A stretch of 64,000 bases of DNA, from NCBI GenBank assembly GCA_006386115.1, contig VFIW01000165.1:1-64000 (forward strand), read 5' to 3'. Positions 57,301-64,000 of this stretch are shown piece after piece (the stretch's first letter is position 1; every line of letters begins with the position of its first letter). The notes beneath the pieces are model-generated. The model was not told where the DNA came from. It ran no database searches and saw only the letters and a list, made by a program, of their open reading frames with translations. The translations under genes were made by a program, and so were the position numbers. The stretch comes from Globisporangium splendens (lineage: Eukaryota; Oomycota; Peronosporomycetes; Pythiales; Pythiaceae).

Positions 57301-58418
57301 AACACTTCAGCCTCCGTTGCTGATACCGTGTTGATGTCTTCTGCATCGTCAACATCGACGATCACGCAGACCTGCGAAATTTCGCCTTTCGCTAGGCTAC
57401 GCTTCAGCGTCTTCTTGCTCATCCATGGCAAGGAAATCAACTCTTCGACTGAGCTTGGAGGATTTTCAATCTTCACGTGACGGATTACATCCACGTCACC
57501 ATCTTCTTTGTAGACCGCGATATTCGCAAACTCGCTTGAAATGTCTTGTGCTTGGACACTTCCTTCGTCACCGTAACTTGTACCTTGATCAGGGGCACAC
57601 GTTGCGCTTGCAACACTTGACGATAATTGCTTCTTTTTCTTGGTCGTCTTGTCTCGGGATGGCTCTTCGGCTCTTTTCCCATTCGTTTCTTCCACGCACA
57701 TCGCCTCACTCTTAGGGTCGATGGCAAAGGAGACAGTCTTTTTCTGGCGCCTGACTGCTCCACCTCCGTTCGTCTTCTTCAAGATGGGTACCGCTCGTGA
57801 ACATGGGGGGCCATCGCACACCGCAATATCACGAGGGTCATCCGGGATCTCTTCCACAGATGTATACACCCACACCATTTCGTCCGTTGTTGTGCAGCAC
57901 AAGTCAACATCACGTGACTTGTCAACGGAGATCTTCATCTTCATCCAGTCAATGCTAGGTTGATAACGCTTCAACCACGGCATTCCCAGAATCAGATCAA
58001 ACTTGTCATCGAGGTCGAGTAAAATGAACTCGTCTTCACCTCGGAAATCTTCACACTTGATCGCCAAGCGCACCACGCGCTTCGGCATCTTCACAGTTGA
58101 CCCGTTGGCCAACCGGATAATCATCGTCTTGTCTTCATTCGCATCAGGCATTGGTACTTTATGCCTGACGATCACTTCATTTCGAACAAAATTGTTCGAC
58201 GCACCAGTGTCAACCAAAGCTCGTAGAGGCGTTGCAATACCGTCTACATTAACTTTGAGAACGATCAAACTTGACGTTTGGCTGACACTGTTCTCCCTCG
58301 TGGAAACTGCATGTGCATCATGCACATTGGGGCCAGAGTCCTGTGTATCCACAACATCCACAGTCCTCTTTTCCGGGCCAGTAGGAGGCTCCGCCCCTAC
58401 TGTCCATTCCCGTTTTTT
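53631..58418 (-). CDS. pol: inner element pol polyprotein, made by -1 frameshift
   Basis: The open frame begins at 58556, overlapping gag, but productive entry is at the slippery site 58412-58418. Domains in order: protease (RALVDTGASNNFVRNEV, then LILGMPWLKRYQPSIDW); reverse transcriptase (FSAIDLKDGFYQIRM, MPQGLKNAPATFNRMV, active site FAPSYFDDIFVHSK); RNase H (VVCDASDYAIGCALMQ, IYTDHASLR, DALSRRPDYD); integrase (GGHLGREKTFLSLSRDYYW with CEICQRVKP, SMDFIFGLP, VSDRDTRFTSKFW, HPETDGQTERVNRVLED); the LHPTFYVGRLKPYLPSG end; a low-complexity linker of about 170 residues; and the chromodomain (FYRVRWRGYPPSSDTWEPRQ). All catalytic residues I can identify are present. Confidence 0.92.
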   Translation of the reverse strand, partial: KKREWTVGAEPPTGPEKRTVDVVDTQDSGPNVHDAHAVSTRENSVSQTSSLIVLKVNVDGIATPLRALVDTGASNNFVRNEVIVRHKVPMPDANEDKTMIIRLANGSTVKMPKRVVRLAIKCEDFRGEDEFILLDLDDKFDLILGMPWLKRYQPSIDWMKMKISVDKSRDVDLCCTTTDEMVWVYTSVEEIPDDPRDIAVCDGPPCSRAVPILKKTNGGGAVRRQKKTVSFAIDPKSEAMCVEETNGKRAEEPSRDKTTKKKKQLSSSVASATCAPDQGTSYGDEGSVQAQDISSEFANIAVYKEDGDVDVIRHVKIENPPSSVEELISLPWMSKKTLKRSLAKGEISQVCVIVDVDDAEDINTVSATEAEVFDEKTRKERFEEQSWDALKTNPVYELVKEYEDIFPDKVPDELPFDRGVRHEIDILPGTKYCITRQWPLPREQAVAIDEFFAQRAKAGHVRESKSPHCSPTFCVKKATGGWRIVHAFNKLNDATIPAQTPVPRKDMILDGMVGSTVFSAIDLKDGFYQIRMREDDVPLTAVSTPSGMLWEWLVMPQGLKNAPATFNRMVTNLLRPLRGFAPSYFDDIFVHSKTTGEKSDVDAHLDHLRQVFQVMRENKLYANLKKCIFFAPEIPVLGCFVGKHGVRVDPEKVKAMDDWPVPQNVKQLRQWLGLANYLHKYTRNYAALVQPLTQLLKKDIEWEWSSDHQMAFAEVKRSLREAPVLAIANHDKPFHVVCDASDYAIGCALMQHDDEGHERVVSYQSRQLRPAERNYPVHDKELLAMKYSLVKFRVYLLGEERFAIYTDHASLRTAVKTPHLSQRMARWFSFFAEYNFVVHYKPGKTNILADALSRRPDYDPKTKSEDTDGACRLCEDVQAIAVQATTTVREDIVEGYKSDETCQDLLKYFKDPSDKALQSLPARTRSRVHRFRVHNGLLYYAVEQGDTARVVVPNDEGLRHRLLYEYHDSPSGGHLGREKTFLSLSRDYYWPHMYKWVRKYVRTCEICQRVKPSGSTQAPLRSLAVPSDSWKSVSMDFIFGLPRDKHGRNGILVFVDRFSKMVHLAPVSDKISAEMTAKVFVDVVFRLHGLPVEIVSDRDTRFTSKFWRALFGLLDTKLAMSTAAHPETDGQTERVNRVLEDVLRSYATSFKEWSEFLPLAEFALNNSTHVSTGHSPFYVNYGIHPRVPASIMGEVSTLSGGGTPAKGNKPQSSYDLNAVAELKANFDSMKPLNDMTSREEQQVDDFVVRRQAVVRFVRDAIAKAQDLQKEQADKSGRKNKQVYKINDLVLLSTANPPEHAVSNLGSSKLLPRFIGPFKVLKCNGDAYTLDIPTRMRLHPTFYVGRLKPYLPSGSADPTRSSANDQADLEDSPLDCEEQTAHRFGDSSQRKGAEAHRRTPPSQLPAREGASYTPCGVPQEPSLPLPQSAADVRDAFHEPSQPFGVAQVRPGLARTVARNGTPKPDTGWDQRSASRSATPAPSLGPRGSRTDPKGSHRELPVSQSERDEHSSTSRVAQSFSRSAPPPLIDSQGDHRWVVESIVDHEDRPTRGKKRLSPQRFYRVRWRGYPPSSDTWEPRQTMESDVPDVVRSYENHL

Positions 58419-59446
58419 GGCCCAGGTGACCGATCGAACCGACGACCGTAAGAACGATCGTGGTTGTTCGAACGAGCACCCTGTGTCGTTTGCCGACCCG
58501 GCAAAGACACCTTGCAGTTCCGAGCGAAGTGACCTGACTTCCCACAACGGAAACACTTCCCATCGTTGCGAGGACGCTCATTTCCAGGCGTGGAAATGTA
58601 CGAGATGTCCATAGGCTCGGGATCATCATGCGCAACATTCGATTGCCGCATTGGTCTCGACGCAAACCCTTGGAACTTGGCTTGCTTCATGCTAAACTCT
58701 TCTTGCATGGCACGTTCAATAGCTTCGTCCAGCGTCTTGGGATACTCGCGGAACAGTTGGTTCCGAATCGGACCATCGTTCAGACCCGCCATGAACGTCA
58801 CAACTTGCGTAGAAACGTCAATCGGCTCGTCAACGATGCTCGACACCAAGTAGCGAGCACGTTGTGCATACGAGTGAAGGTCGAGACGGCCTTGACGAAG
58901 CTTGAGGAACTCGGCGCGCGCACGGAACTCGCTCTGCGGAGGTTCAAACGCCTTCTTGAGTTCGGTCTTGAAGTCTTCGTAGCTGGGGAAGCAGTTTAGA
59001 TCCGCTAAACGCTTGCCATACGCCCAGCTCTTCGCACGACCCGCAAGGTTGGACATCGCGAACAACACTTGCTGCGAAGGGTCTCGCAGTTGTCTTGCAG
59101 TGATCGCTGCATCCAACTCGACGAACCATCGTGAGAGGGGTTCGTTCTCTCCGCCGCGATACGGAGAGACGTCAAGCTTCAATGGCACCGTCCTGAATGA
59201 GGAAACAGGGGTTGCGACCTGCTTCCGGGAGGACATGATCTCGTGGTGCATGAAGCTGACCACCGCGCTCTTCTGGTCTTCCGGAGACGCCGATCGAAGC
59301 AGACTGACCACAGCAGCCTCTCCGATGACATCTCGCATGCGCTCAAGCGCCATCCACTCATGAGAAGACAAGTGAGGGAAACCCTCAATAGTCAACTCGA
59401 CAGTTTCCGGTACTGCTGGACCGAGTGGGGTTCCTGTAGCATCCAT
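58397..59446 (-). CDS. gag: inner element gag
   Basis: ATG 59446 opens MDATGTPLGPAVPETVELTI, 349 aa. The capsid-type region includes EPLSRWFVELDAAITARQLR, FAMSNLAGRAKSWAYGKRLA, FKTELKKAFEPPQSEFRARA, LRQGRLDLHSYAQRARYLVS and FMAGLNDGPIRNQLFREYPK, the retrotransposon gag pattern. The nucleocapsid part has one CCHC knuckle, CFRCGKSGHFARNC, and a basic Arg/Asn-rich tail. The frame ends at TAG 58397-58399, thirteen bases after the slippery heptamer. Gag forms the virus-like particle that packages the element RNA. Confidence 0.92.
   Translation of the reverse strand: MDATGTPLGPAVPETVELTIEGFPHLSSHEWMALERMRDVIGEAAVVSLLRSASPEDQKSAVVSFMHHEIMSSRKQVATPVSSFRTVPLKLDVSPYRGGENEPLSRWFVELDAAITARQLRDPSQQVLFAMSNLAGRAKSWAYGKRLADLNCFPSYEDFKTELKKAFEPPQSEFRARAEFLKLRQGRLDLHSYAQRARYLVSSIVDEPIDVSTQVVTFMAGLNDGPIRNQLFREYPKTLDEAIERAMQEEFSMKQAKFQGFASRPMRQSNVAHDDPEPMDISYISTPGNERPRNDGKCFRCGKSGHFARNCKVSLPGRQTTQGARSNNHDRSYGRRFDRSPGPKNGNGQ
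58412..58418 (-). promoter_or_regulatory. -1 programmed ribosomal frameshift site (A AAA AAC)
   Basis: In the gag frame the codons read CCA AAA AAC, giving the canonical X XXY YYZ heptamer. A -1 slip yields KKREWTVGAEPPTGPEKR, which matches the pol frame. About 12 bases downstream GTAGG and CCTAC can pair around a GC-rich loop, a plausible stimulatory hairpin. Confidence 0.8.
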
Positions 59447-59552
59447 GTCCACGACAAGGATGCTCGCAGGGTCTTCAGTCTTGGACAGGAATGCGCGACG
59501 TGCTCAAAGCCGCGTCGTCAAACCTTTTCGCTTCACTGGGTCGCTGGAAGGA

Positions 59553-59570
59553 CCGCTCGAAGTGCTACCA
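59553..59570 (-). other. primer-binding site of the inner element
   Basis: Two bases inside the 5' LTR the element strand reads TGGTAGCACTTCG. TGG pairs with the CCA end of a tRNA. The first eight bases match the complement of the 3' end of eukaryotic initiator Met-tRNA; the following bases differ, so the primer tRNA is not fixed. Confidence 0.55.
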
Positions 59571-59572
59571 GG

Positions 59573-60224
59573 TGTAAAAGGGCGCTGTTCCAAACAGTCC
59601 CTTAAACACGGCACACACGCTTGTGCCAGAGGAAGCGATCTCCCGACTTGGAGGGAGAGAAGACGACTTGAGTACTTGGTGGTAAAATTGCAACTGAATT
59701 AAAAATGCTTATGGTTCCTGTCGCTACATGTAAATGAACCCCAAGGGCTCCTAGAGGTTTTATAACTAAAACCTAAACATACACAATAAAACCTATGAAT
59801 ATGATATATAAAACCTTGGGTACACTGAGGTTGAACCCACGAGATATTCGAGAAGCTTGAACTTGAAGTCCCGTGGAAAATTCCCTGCAAAGTGATTGGC
59901 TACAGCCACTCACTTTAGGTGGCAGAGACACGTTGGTCTCATCACCAGTGCAGTTTCCCAAGCAGGAACCATCACTCAGTACTTGATTAGTACATGGATG
60001 TCATCACTCTGTACTGATTAGTACATGTGAACAACATTCTGCACTGATCAGCACAGAGAGCGCTCGTGACGTCATTGGATGACGTCACATGTGCATGTGG
60101 GGACTGTCGTACCGTAATCCCTTTGTTGTTTGTCTCTCCACAATGCACACTGAAGGTGGTGTGTGGCACACTAGATCTGAGAACAGATCCACCTTCATGT
60201 AATGGCTAGGTATAGCCCATTACA
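59573..60224 (-). repeat. 5' LTR of the inner element
   Basis: 652 bp, matching 52727-53379 with about 3-4% differences. The TATA-like run and both TGACGTCA sites (60067-60074 and 60080-60087) are kept. Transcription should start here and run towards lower coordinates. Confidence 0.93.
60067..60087. promoter_or_regulatory. paired TGACGTCA palindromes in the inner 5' LTR
   Basis: Same pair and spacing as at 53222-53242. Being in the 5' LTR U3, these are the copies that would control transcription of the inner element. Confidence 0.5.
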
Positions 60225-60229
60225 GGATC
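60225..60229. repeat. target-site duplication GGATC, right copy (inner element)
   Basis: Follows the inner 5' LTR directly and matches 52722-52726. Confidence 0.88.
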
Positions 60230-60887
60230 GCGTCTTTTTGATTCCAGCAGGGGCGTTTCGTCCAAACGGTCGCTTCTTCTGCTCCTGCCGGTGAGGCTGA
60301 TACTGCAAATACATCTCTTCTTGCTTCAAGGCTTTCTCCATCACAAGGTCGAAAAGCTTTACCGCATCCGCCTTGCTTGCCGAATCATGGAATCGTTGGT
60401 GCAATTGAACTGCCTCTTGAAGCGCAGCAGGATCGATAAACCGCATCAAGATCTTGCACTTCTCTTTAGCTCCTTGTTTGCCTTCCATGATCGTGGTCAG
60501 CCCGTTCTCCTGAATGGTGTCGTCGCAGAGCTTGAAATAGTTGATCACGCGCGCACCGACGTCGCTCTCGCGGAGGTTCATCCTCAAACGAGACTCGAAC
60601 AGCTTGTCAATGTCAGGTACGGTGCTGTTATTCACGCTATCAATTATCTTGTTGAGCTCCTTCATCAAGCGCACGTCATCGATTTTATCGACCGGTATTT
60701 TCCATTTGTACGTACAGCAGGCAGTTAGCAACTGCAAATCCATGCTGTTCTTCACGGACACCCTCACGCTGTCGGGGTCTTCTTGCGTTCCTATGCACCA
60801 CATCTCTACCATCGCTTCATACTCCTTACGCGCACTTCGCCACTTGACTAGCGCCTCGTGAGATATGCTGTCAATTCGCGGGGGCAT
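60225..60887 (-). pseudogene. outer element gag, N-terminal part
   Basis: From ATG 60887: MPPRIDSISHEALVKWRSAR, KEYEAMVEMWCIGTQEDPDS, then a helical capsid-like region (LLTACCTYKWKIPVDKIDDV, LFESRLRMNLRESDVGARVI, LHQRFHDSASKADAVKLFDL) to GRNAPAGIKKTR at the insertion. It continues in the same frame at 52726. An upstream ATG at 60964 opens MDDETKPATATPTHADRLAA, VYTPLCPREL in another phase. That reads like the true N-terminus, so a one-base change in the C run near 60881-60884 probably shifted the frame. Confidence 0.72.
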
Positions 60888-61003
60888 AGCGGCGTGTACA
60901 CAGGAGCCGCGAGGCGATCTGCGTGCGTCGGCGTTGCTGTCGCCGGCTTGGTTTCGTCGTCCATCTCCGCGCGTTCGGCGGAAACAGGTACTAAAGTTAA
61001 CTT

Positions 61004-61292
61004 TGTGGTGTTTCACGGACCGAACGAGACGTCAAACACTCAAATGGGGGAGCTGGAACTCCCGGGTACTCGCTACGTGTATTCTTTACGCACGAGACCA
61101 GATTCTGTAGAATAGAATAATGAGAGCTCGTAAGGTATGCAAACAACACACTCATCTCTACGCTGCTCTCCACCAGTCGTTCACTCGCTCGCGCCGTTGG
61201 TCCACACCAACGGTGCGATCCAGGGGGTGCTCATCTGGGTTGTGAGGAAGCTGCCTGGTCGTGGAGTGGCCCACACCACTGCGCACGCCACA
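61004..61292 (-). repeat. 5' LTR of the outer element
   Basis: Identical by eye over 289 bp to 48120-48408. No tRNA-like primer site beginning with TGG follows it on the element strand; the next bases are AAGTTAACTTTAG. Confidence 0.93.
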
Positions 61293-61297
61293 GTGAG
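61293..61297. repeat. target-site duplication GTGAG, right copy (outer element)
   Basis: Same five bases as 48115-48119. Confidence 0.85.
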
Positions 61298-62359
61298 GCA
61301 CAGCTAGATAGTGAGGAGCTCTCGACTTTTCTGGAGAAATGGGACAAGTCTACTCACCATAGACTTTTGTTTCGGGCCCACATCTAACGCGGCGTTGTGC
61401 GTGCTTGCATTCTTGGCCTTTCTAGTTGTCGAGCTCGGTGGAATGGATTATAGTGAGTTGGATGTTGCATGCTCGTGCAGTCTCATCAACCCAAACGCTG
61501 GATCAGACCGGCACAAGAACCGAAACTAAATTTGTGGGTTCAACTACAGTGGTCGAGAACTGCACCGCTTGCGTTGTATTTCGCCATTTCGCGATTCCGG
61601 TAAAGAGCTTTGAAAGTTGCTTGCACTCGTCATCCGTCAGGTTGACCCAGATTGGAGTGTGCTCAAATTTGGCTTCGAGAACAGAAATGTGATATGAATG
61701 TGTCAAACCTTAAAAGCATTTCGTTTGCCTGGTTTAAATCCAAAATAGCGTGTCCGGAACGTATTAGTCGCTTGTTTTGGGACATGTGATCACCTACTCG
61801 CACCCCATAAAATTAGAAATCCCGTGCTAGCGAACATTCAAGTCCTTTCTCTGCCACGTCTGACCACATAATGGATTCTCTTTTCCACTTTAGTGACACT
61901 TTACCATCTGCTAACCGCCACTGAAGTATACGCAGTCAGTGTCTCCCTATCAAATGATCAATGCCATTACTTTAACGACATATCACAGTATATTTTGTTC
62001 CGTCCATAAACGCGTTGCTGTACGTGCGTGCTTGTCTCGCAAAGAGCGAGATGAGAAGGGAACGCATTGTTGAACCTAGCGGGCGGGGCGACATGCTGCT
62101 TTGCGAGCGTTTCCGCTGTTGTTCTGATGTGAGTGATACACGAGGTCACTCTTCCCATTGGACGCTCCTGACACATGAATGTGATCATGCTCCTGTTGCA
62201 TGATGTGGCGCAGCCTCTAATCCCCTTTTTCCGGCGCGTTTGCTCGACTCTCCCAAAGCGCGCGACGCATATTCAACTGCGCGCAGAAGCCCGAGAGAGA
62301 GAGAGAGATAAGAAGCGCCTGCGCACACATTGCAGCAATCTTCCCAGCAGCAGCAGTCC
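61298..62359. other. right flank of the retrotransposon, no firm gene
   Basis: On the minus strand 61520-61690 reads AKFEHTPIWVNLTDDECKQL, SKLFTGIAKWRNTTQAVQF, which is protein-like but isolated. The remainder is AT-rich to 62000. A (GA)n run at 62290-62305 lies just before the IQM-like gene and may belong to its promoter or leader. Confidence 0.4.
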
Positions 62360-63487
62360 ATGCGCATCCACGACGAGTCAGTCCTGTGTCCCGACCACGA
62401 GCCCGCGCTTCATCCAAATGCGTTCGCGCTGACGTCATGCTGCGTTCCCCTGGACGCTGATGATGGCACCGCAGATGATCCCGTTAACGATGCCGCGCCA
62501 TCATCATCACAACACCCGGGTGTTGTGTCATCTGTATTACCAGATGCACAAGCGATGACAATCCGCCATGCGAGTTGCAATGCAAAGAGTCGATGGCGCC
62601 ATGTGCGCAAGATGATGAAGCAGTTGACGCGCGGACTGCGCAAGTATCCAGTGGCGAGTGTCACCGAAATGACTGCAAGTGGAGACCGATATGAGGAAGA
62701 AGATGCCGGAGCGTCCATGCTGCACAAAGACTTTTGGCTCGAGGCGCTCGACGATCAGCACCGGTATGGGTTCCACCTGCGCGCATTCCACCGCGCTTGG
62801 AAGGACGACATGGCAAGGAGAGCGCCAGCGAAAGCGGATGCGTCGTTTTTCCATTGGCTCGACCACGGCCGCGGTCGATACGTCGAGTTGCCGGATTGCA
62901 GCCAGCACGCTCTGCGGAATACGCATGTGCAGTACTGCGACGCACAGGCACGAAAACAGTATGAAGTACGCTTTGTACCGAGATTTTCACCATCATCATC
63001 GCAAGGTGGCGAAGCCACAGCATCAGAACCGGTGGTTCTCGCCGAGTACGTGGCGACGGGAAAACTCGTGCACACGGACGATCTCAGCAAATGGATCTTT
63101 GTCATCGACCTGGAGCACAAGATGTACCTGGCGCGCAAGCGGAAGGGCGTGTTCCACCACTCGAGCTTCGTCGCCGGTGCGCCGATCTTCGCGGCGGGCA
63201 AGATCATGATCCAGCATGGTCAGATCATTGCTATTGAGCCGCACAGCGGCCACTTCAAGCCGACGCTCAAGAACCTCACGGCGCTCGTGCAGACGCTGCG
63301 CGACCAGCACGTGGACCTCGACCGCATTGCGTTCATCCGACCCAAGAAGTGGTCGTGCGCGTGGCCGTTCCCGCCGTCGCATCTGTTGGAGCTCGAGGAC
63401 CTGGCGTCCGACACGGACTACTGTTCGTACAAATCCGATTCCGATGAGACCGACAGCGCTGAGAGATGTCGGGGTACTCGACTGTAG
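62360..63487 (+). CDS. IQM-like (plant IQ-motif protein family) conserved protein
   Basis: Single exon, 375 aa from ATG 62360. The conserved region follows the plant IQM pattern: FWLEALDDQHRYGFHLRAFH, RAWKDDMARRAPAKADASFF, HWLDHGRGRYVELPDCSQHA, ARKQYEVRFVPRF, LSKWIFVIDLEHKMYLARKR and KGVFHHSSFVAGAPIFAAGK, then a block with HSGHFKPTLKNLTALVQTLR. In plants IQM proteins bind calmodulin. A clear IQxxxRGxxxR motif is not obvious here, although the basic stretch SRWRHVRKMMKQLTRGLRKY before the domain could be a calmodulin-binding helix. The first 60 residues and the Ser/Asp-rich tail are probably disordered. Confidence 0.78.
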   Translation: MRIHDESVLCPDHEPALHPNAFALTSCCVPLDADDGTADDPVNDAAPSSSQHPGVVSSVLPDAQAMTIRHASCNAKSRWRHVRKMMKQLTRGLRKYPVASVTEMTASGDRYEEEDAGASMLHKDFWLEALDDQHRYGFHLRAFHRAWKDDMARRAPAKADASFFHWLDHGRGRYVELPDCSQHALRNTHVQYCDAQARKQYEVRFVPRFSPSSSQGGEATASEPVVLAEYVATGKLVHTDDLSKWIFVIDLEHKMYLARKRKGVFHHSSFVAGAPIFAAGKIMIQHGQIIAIEPHSGHFKPTLKNLTALVQTLRDQHVDLDRIAFIRPKKWSCAWPFPPSHLLELEDLASDTDYCSYKSDSDETDSAERCRGTRL

Positions 63488-64000
63488 ACTATAGGAAGTA
63501 TCCGATTTTACGTACGTCGGCGCGCTCATGTTGGTTGTATCAGTATTTTAAAAGAAAGCTCCAGGCGATGAAGAGGGCGGTTCGACAATCACTGCCTTTT
63601 GTGTGTGAGTGCCGTGTGCCGCTCTGAGCTCATGGAAAACGAGGCGAGTTCTGAGATTATTGCACTGAATTGCGCCTCTCTGAAACAGCATTCTTTTTTG
63701 GTCTTGTGTGGGAGAATATTATCCAAGTTCGGACAACCTGATTCTGGGGAAATGCCAAATACTTACCACAGTGACAGTGCAGGTAAAAGCTGGTTGAAAT
63801 GGTGCCAATGAGCGTGTGCGACTGTGACTCGCAGAGTCCTTACTAGACTTGAGCGTGCTGGGCGGTTGATGGCTTTCAACACCACCAAACAGGCTACAGC
63901 AACACAATGTTATCTCCTCAACTTCATGTATATTATCTTTTAGGGGTGTCCGAATGCCGATCGACGTCCGAACATTCACTGTGCAGTTTCGAAATGTGAC
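63488..64000. other. no gene recognised at the right end
   Basis: 3' side of the IQM-like gene and about 400 bp in which only short overlapping frames occur. A gene may start beyond the window. Confidence 0.5.

Larger units (their letters stand above)
52727..60224 (-). mobile_element. inner Ty3/Gypsy retrotransposon, apparently complete
   Basis: 7.5-kb element nested in the outer element's gag region. Its 652-653-bp LTRs begin and end TGTAA/TTACA and are flanked by GGATC. It has a primer-binding site just inside the 5' LTR, intact gag with zinc knuckle, a canonical -1 frameshift site, and an intact pol (protease, RT, RNase H, integrase, chromodomain). It also has an extra antisense ORF at the 3' end. 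No stop or shift breaks gag or pol, so it may be autonomous. No clear polypurine tract abuts the 3' LTR. Confidence 0.92.
48120..61292 (-). mobile_element. outer LTR retrotransposon, split by a nested Gypsy element
   Basis: Flanked by identical 289-bp LTRs (TG...CA) and a GTGAG target duplication. Removing the inner insertion (52727-60224 plus one 5-bp duplication, 7,503 bp) leaves an element of about 5.7 kb. On the minus strand it would read gag, zinc knuckle, protease, reverse transcriptase, RNase H, integrase and chromodomain in one frame. That order and the chromodomain place it with Ty3/Gypsy chromovirus-like elements. It is inactivated by a TAG between RNase H and integrase, an RT motif with Asn in place of the first Asp, a probable shift near the gag start, and the insertion. 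Confidence 0.9.

Noticed and set aside
48120..61292. Outer direct repeats as an assembly duplication
   Set aside because: TG...CA ends, a matching 5-bp target duplication, an adjacent purine tract and gag-pol between them fit LTRs. Identity alone still deserves a read check.

Overview
This window is oomycete nuclear DNA, most likely from the Phytophthora/Pythium group. The evidence is short GT-AG introns (about 50-250 bp) with GTRNGT-type donors, an oomycete-style initiator (CTCATT) just upstream of a start codon, orthologues of general eukaryotic genes, and chromodomain Gypsy retrotransposons. All assignments come from reading the translations by eye; no database search was run. Layout, left to right. 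427-2844 (+) is a phytochelatin synthase whose first half is duplicated in frame by a perfect 840-bp tandem repeat. 3180-14524 (-) is one very large gene for a secreted Gly/Ser-rich repeat protein: a signal peptide split over two exons, then a 10.7-kb exon of about 25 super-repeats of about 122 residues, each made of eight units of about 15 residues. Its frame is damaged by several one-base indels and one stop. 14525-18951 is mostly empty, with a kinase relic (16305-16742) and a decayed partial paralogue (17681-18318) of the membrane-protein gene at 24624-25981. 18952-35063 is a compact housekeeping block: proteasome chaperone PAC4, actin-interacting protein 1, a two-TM protein, a conserved unknown, cohesin SMC1, a DUSP12-type zinc-finger protein and a WD40 protein. 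Two inverted relics of one polytopic membrane family (20793-21473 and 31671-32685) are interspersed. 37296-46894 holds an eIF2alpha-type kinase, an EAPP homologue, a C2-like protein interrupted by one TAG, small damaged genes and an ankyrin protein. 48115-61297 is a nested pair of LTR retrotransposons, both on the minus strand. The outer element (48120-61292, identical 289-bp LTRs, TSD GTGAG) is split by an inner Gypsy element (52727-60224, about 650-bp LTRs, TSD GGATC). The inner element has intact gag and pol joined by a canonical A-AAA-AAC -1 frameshift site, and it carries an intact antisense coiled-coil ORF at its 3' end. 62360-63487 (+) is an IQM-like protein. Most interesting points: (1) the giant solenoid-like surface protein, with frame damage concentrated there while long neighbours are intact; (2) the nested transposons, where the inner LTRs are about 3-4% diverged but the enclosing outer LTRs are identical, the reverse of the expected age order; (3) the antisense coiled-coil ORF overlapping the pol linker and chromodomain; (4) the in-frame duplication that copies the phytochelatin synthase catalytic cysteine; (5) several otherwise open genes broken by a single stop codon. 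No tRNA, rRNA or CRISPR array was recognised.
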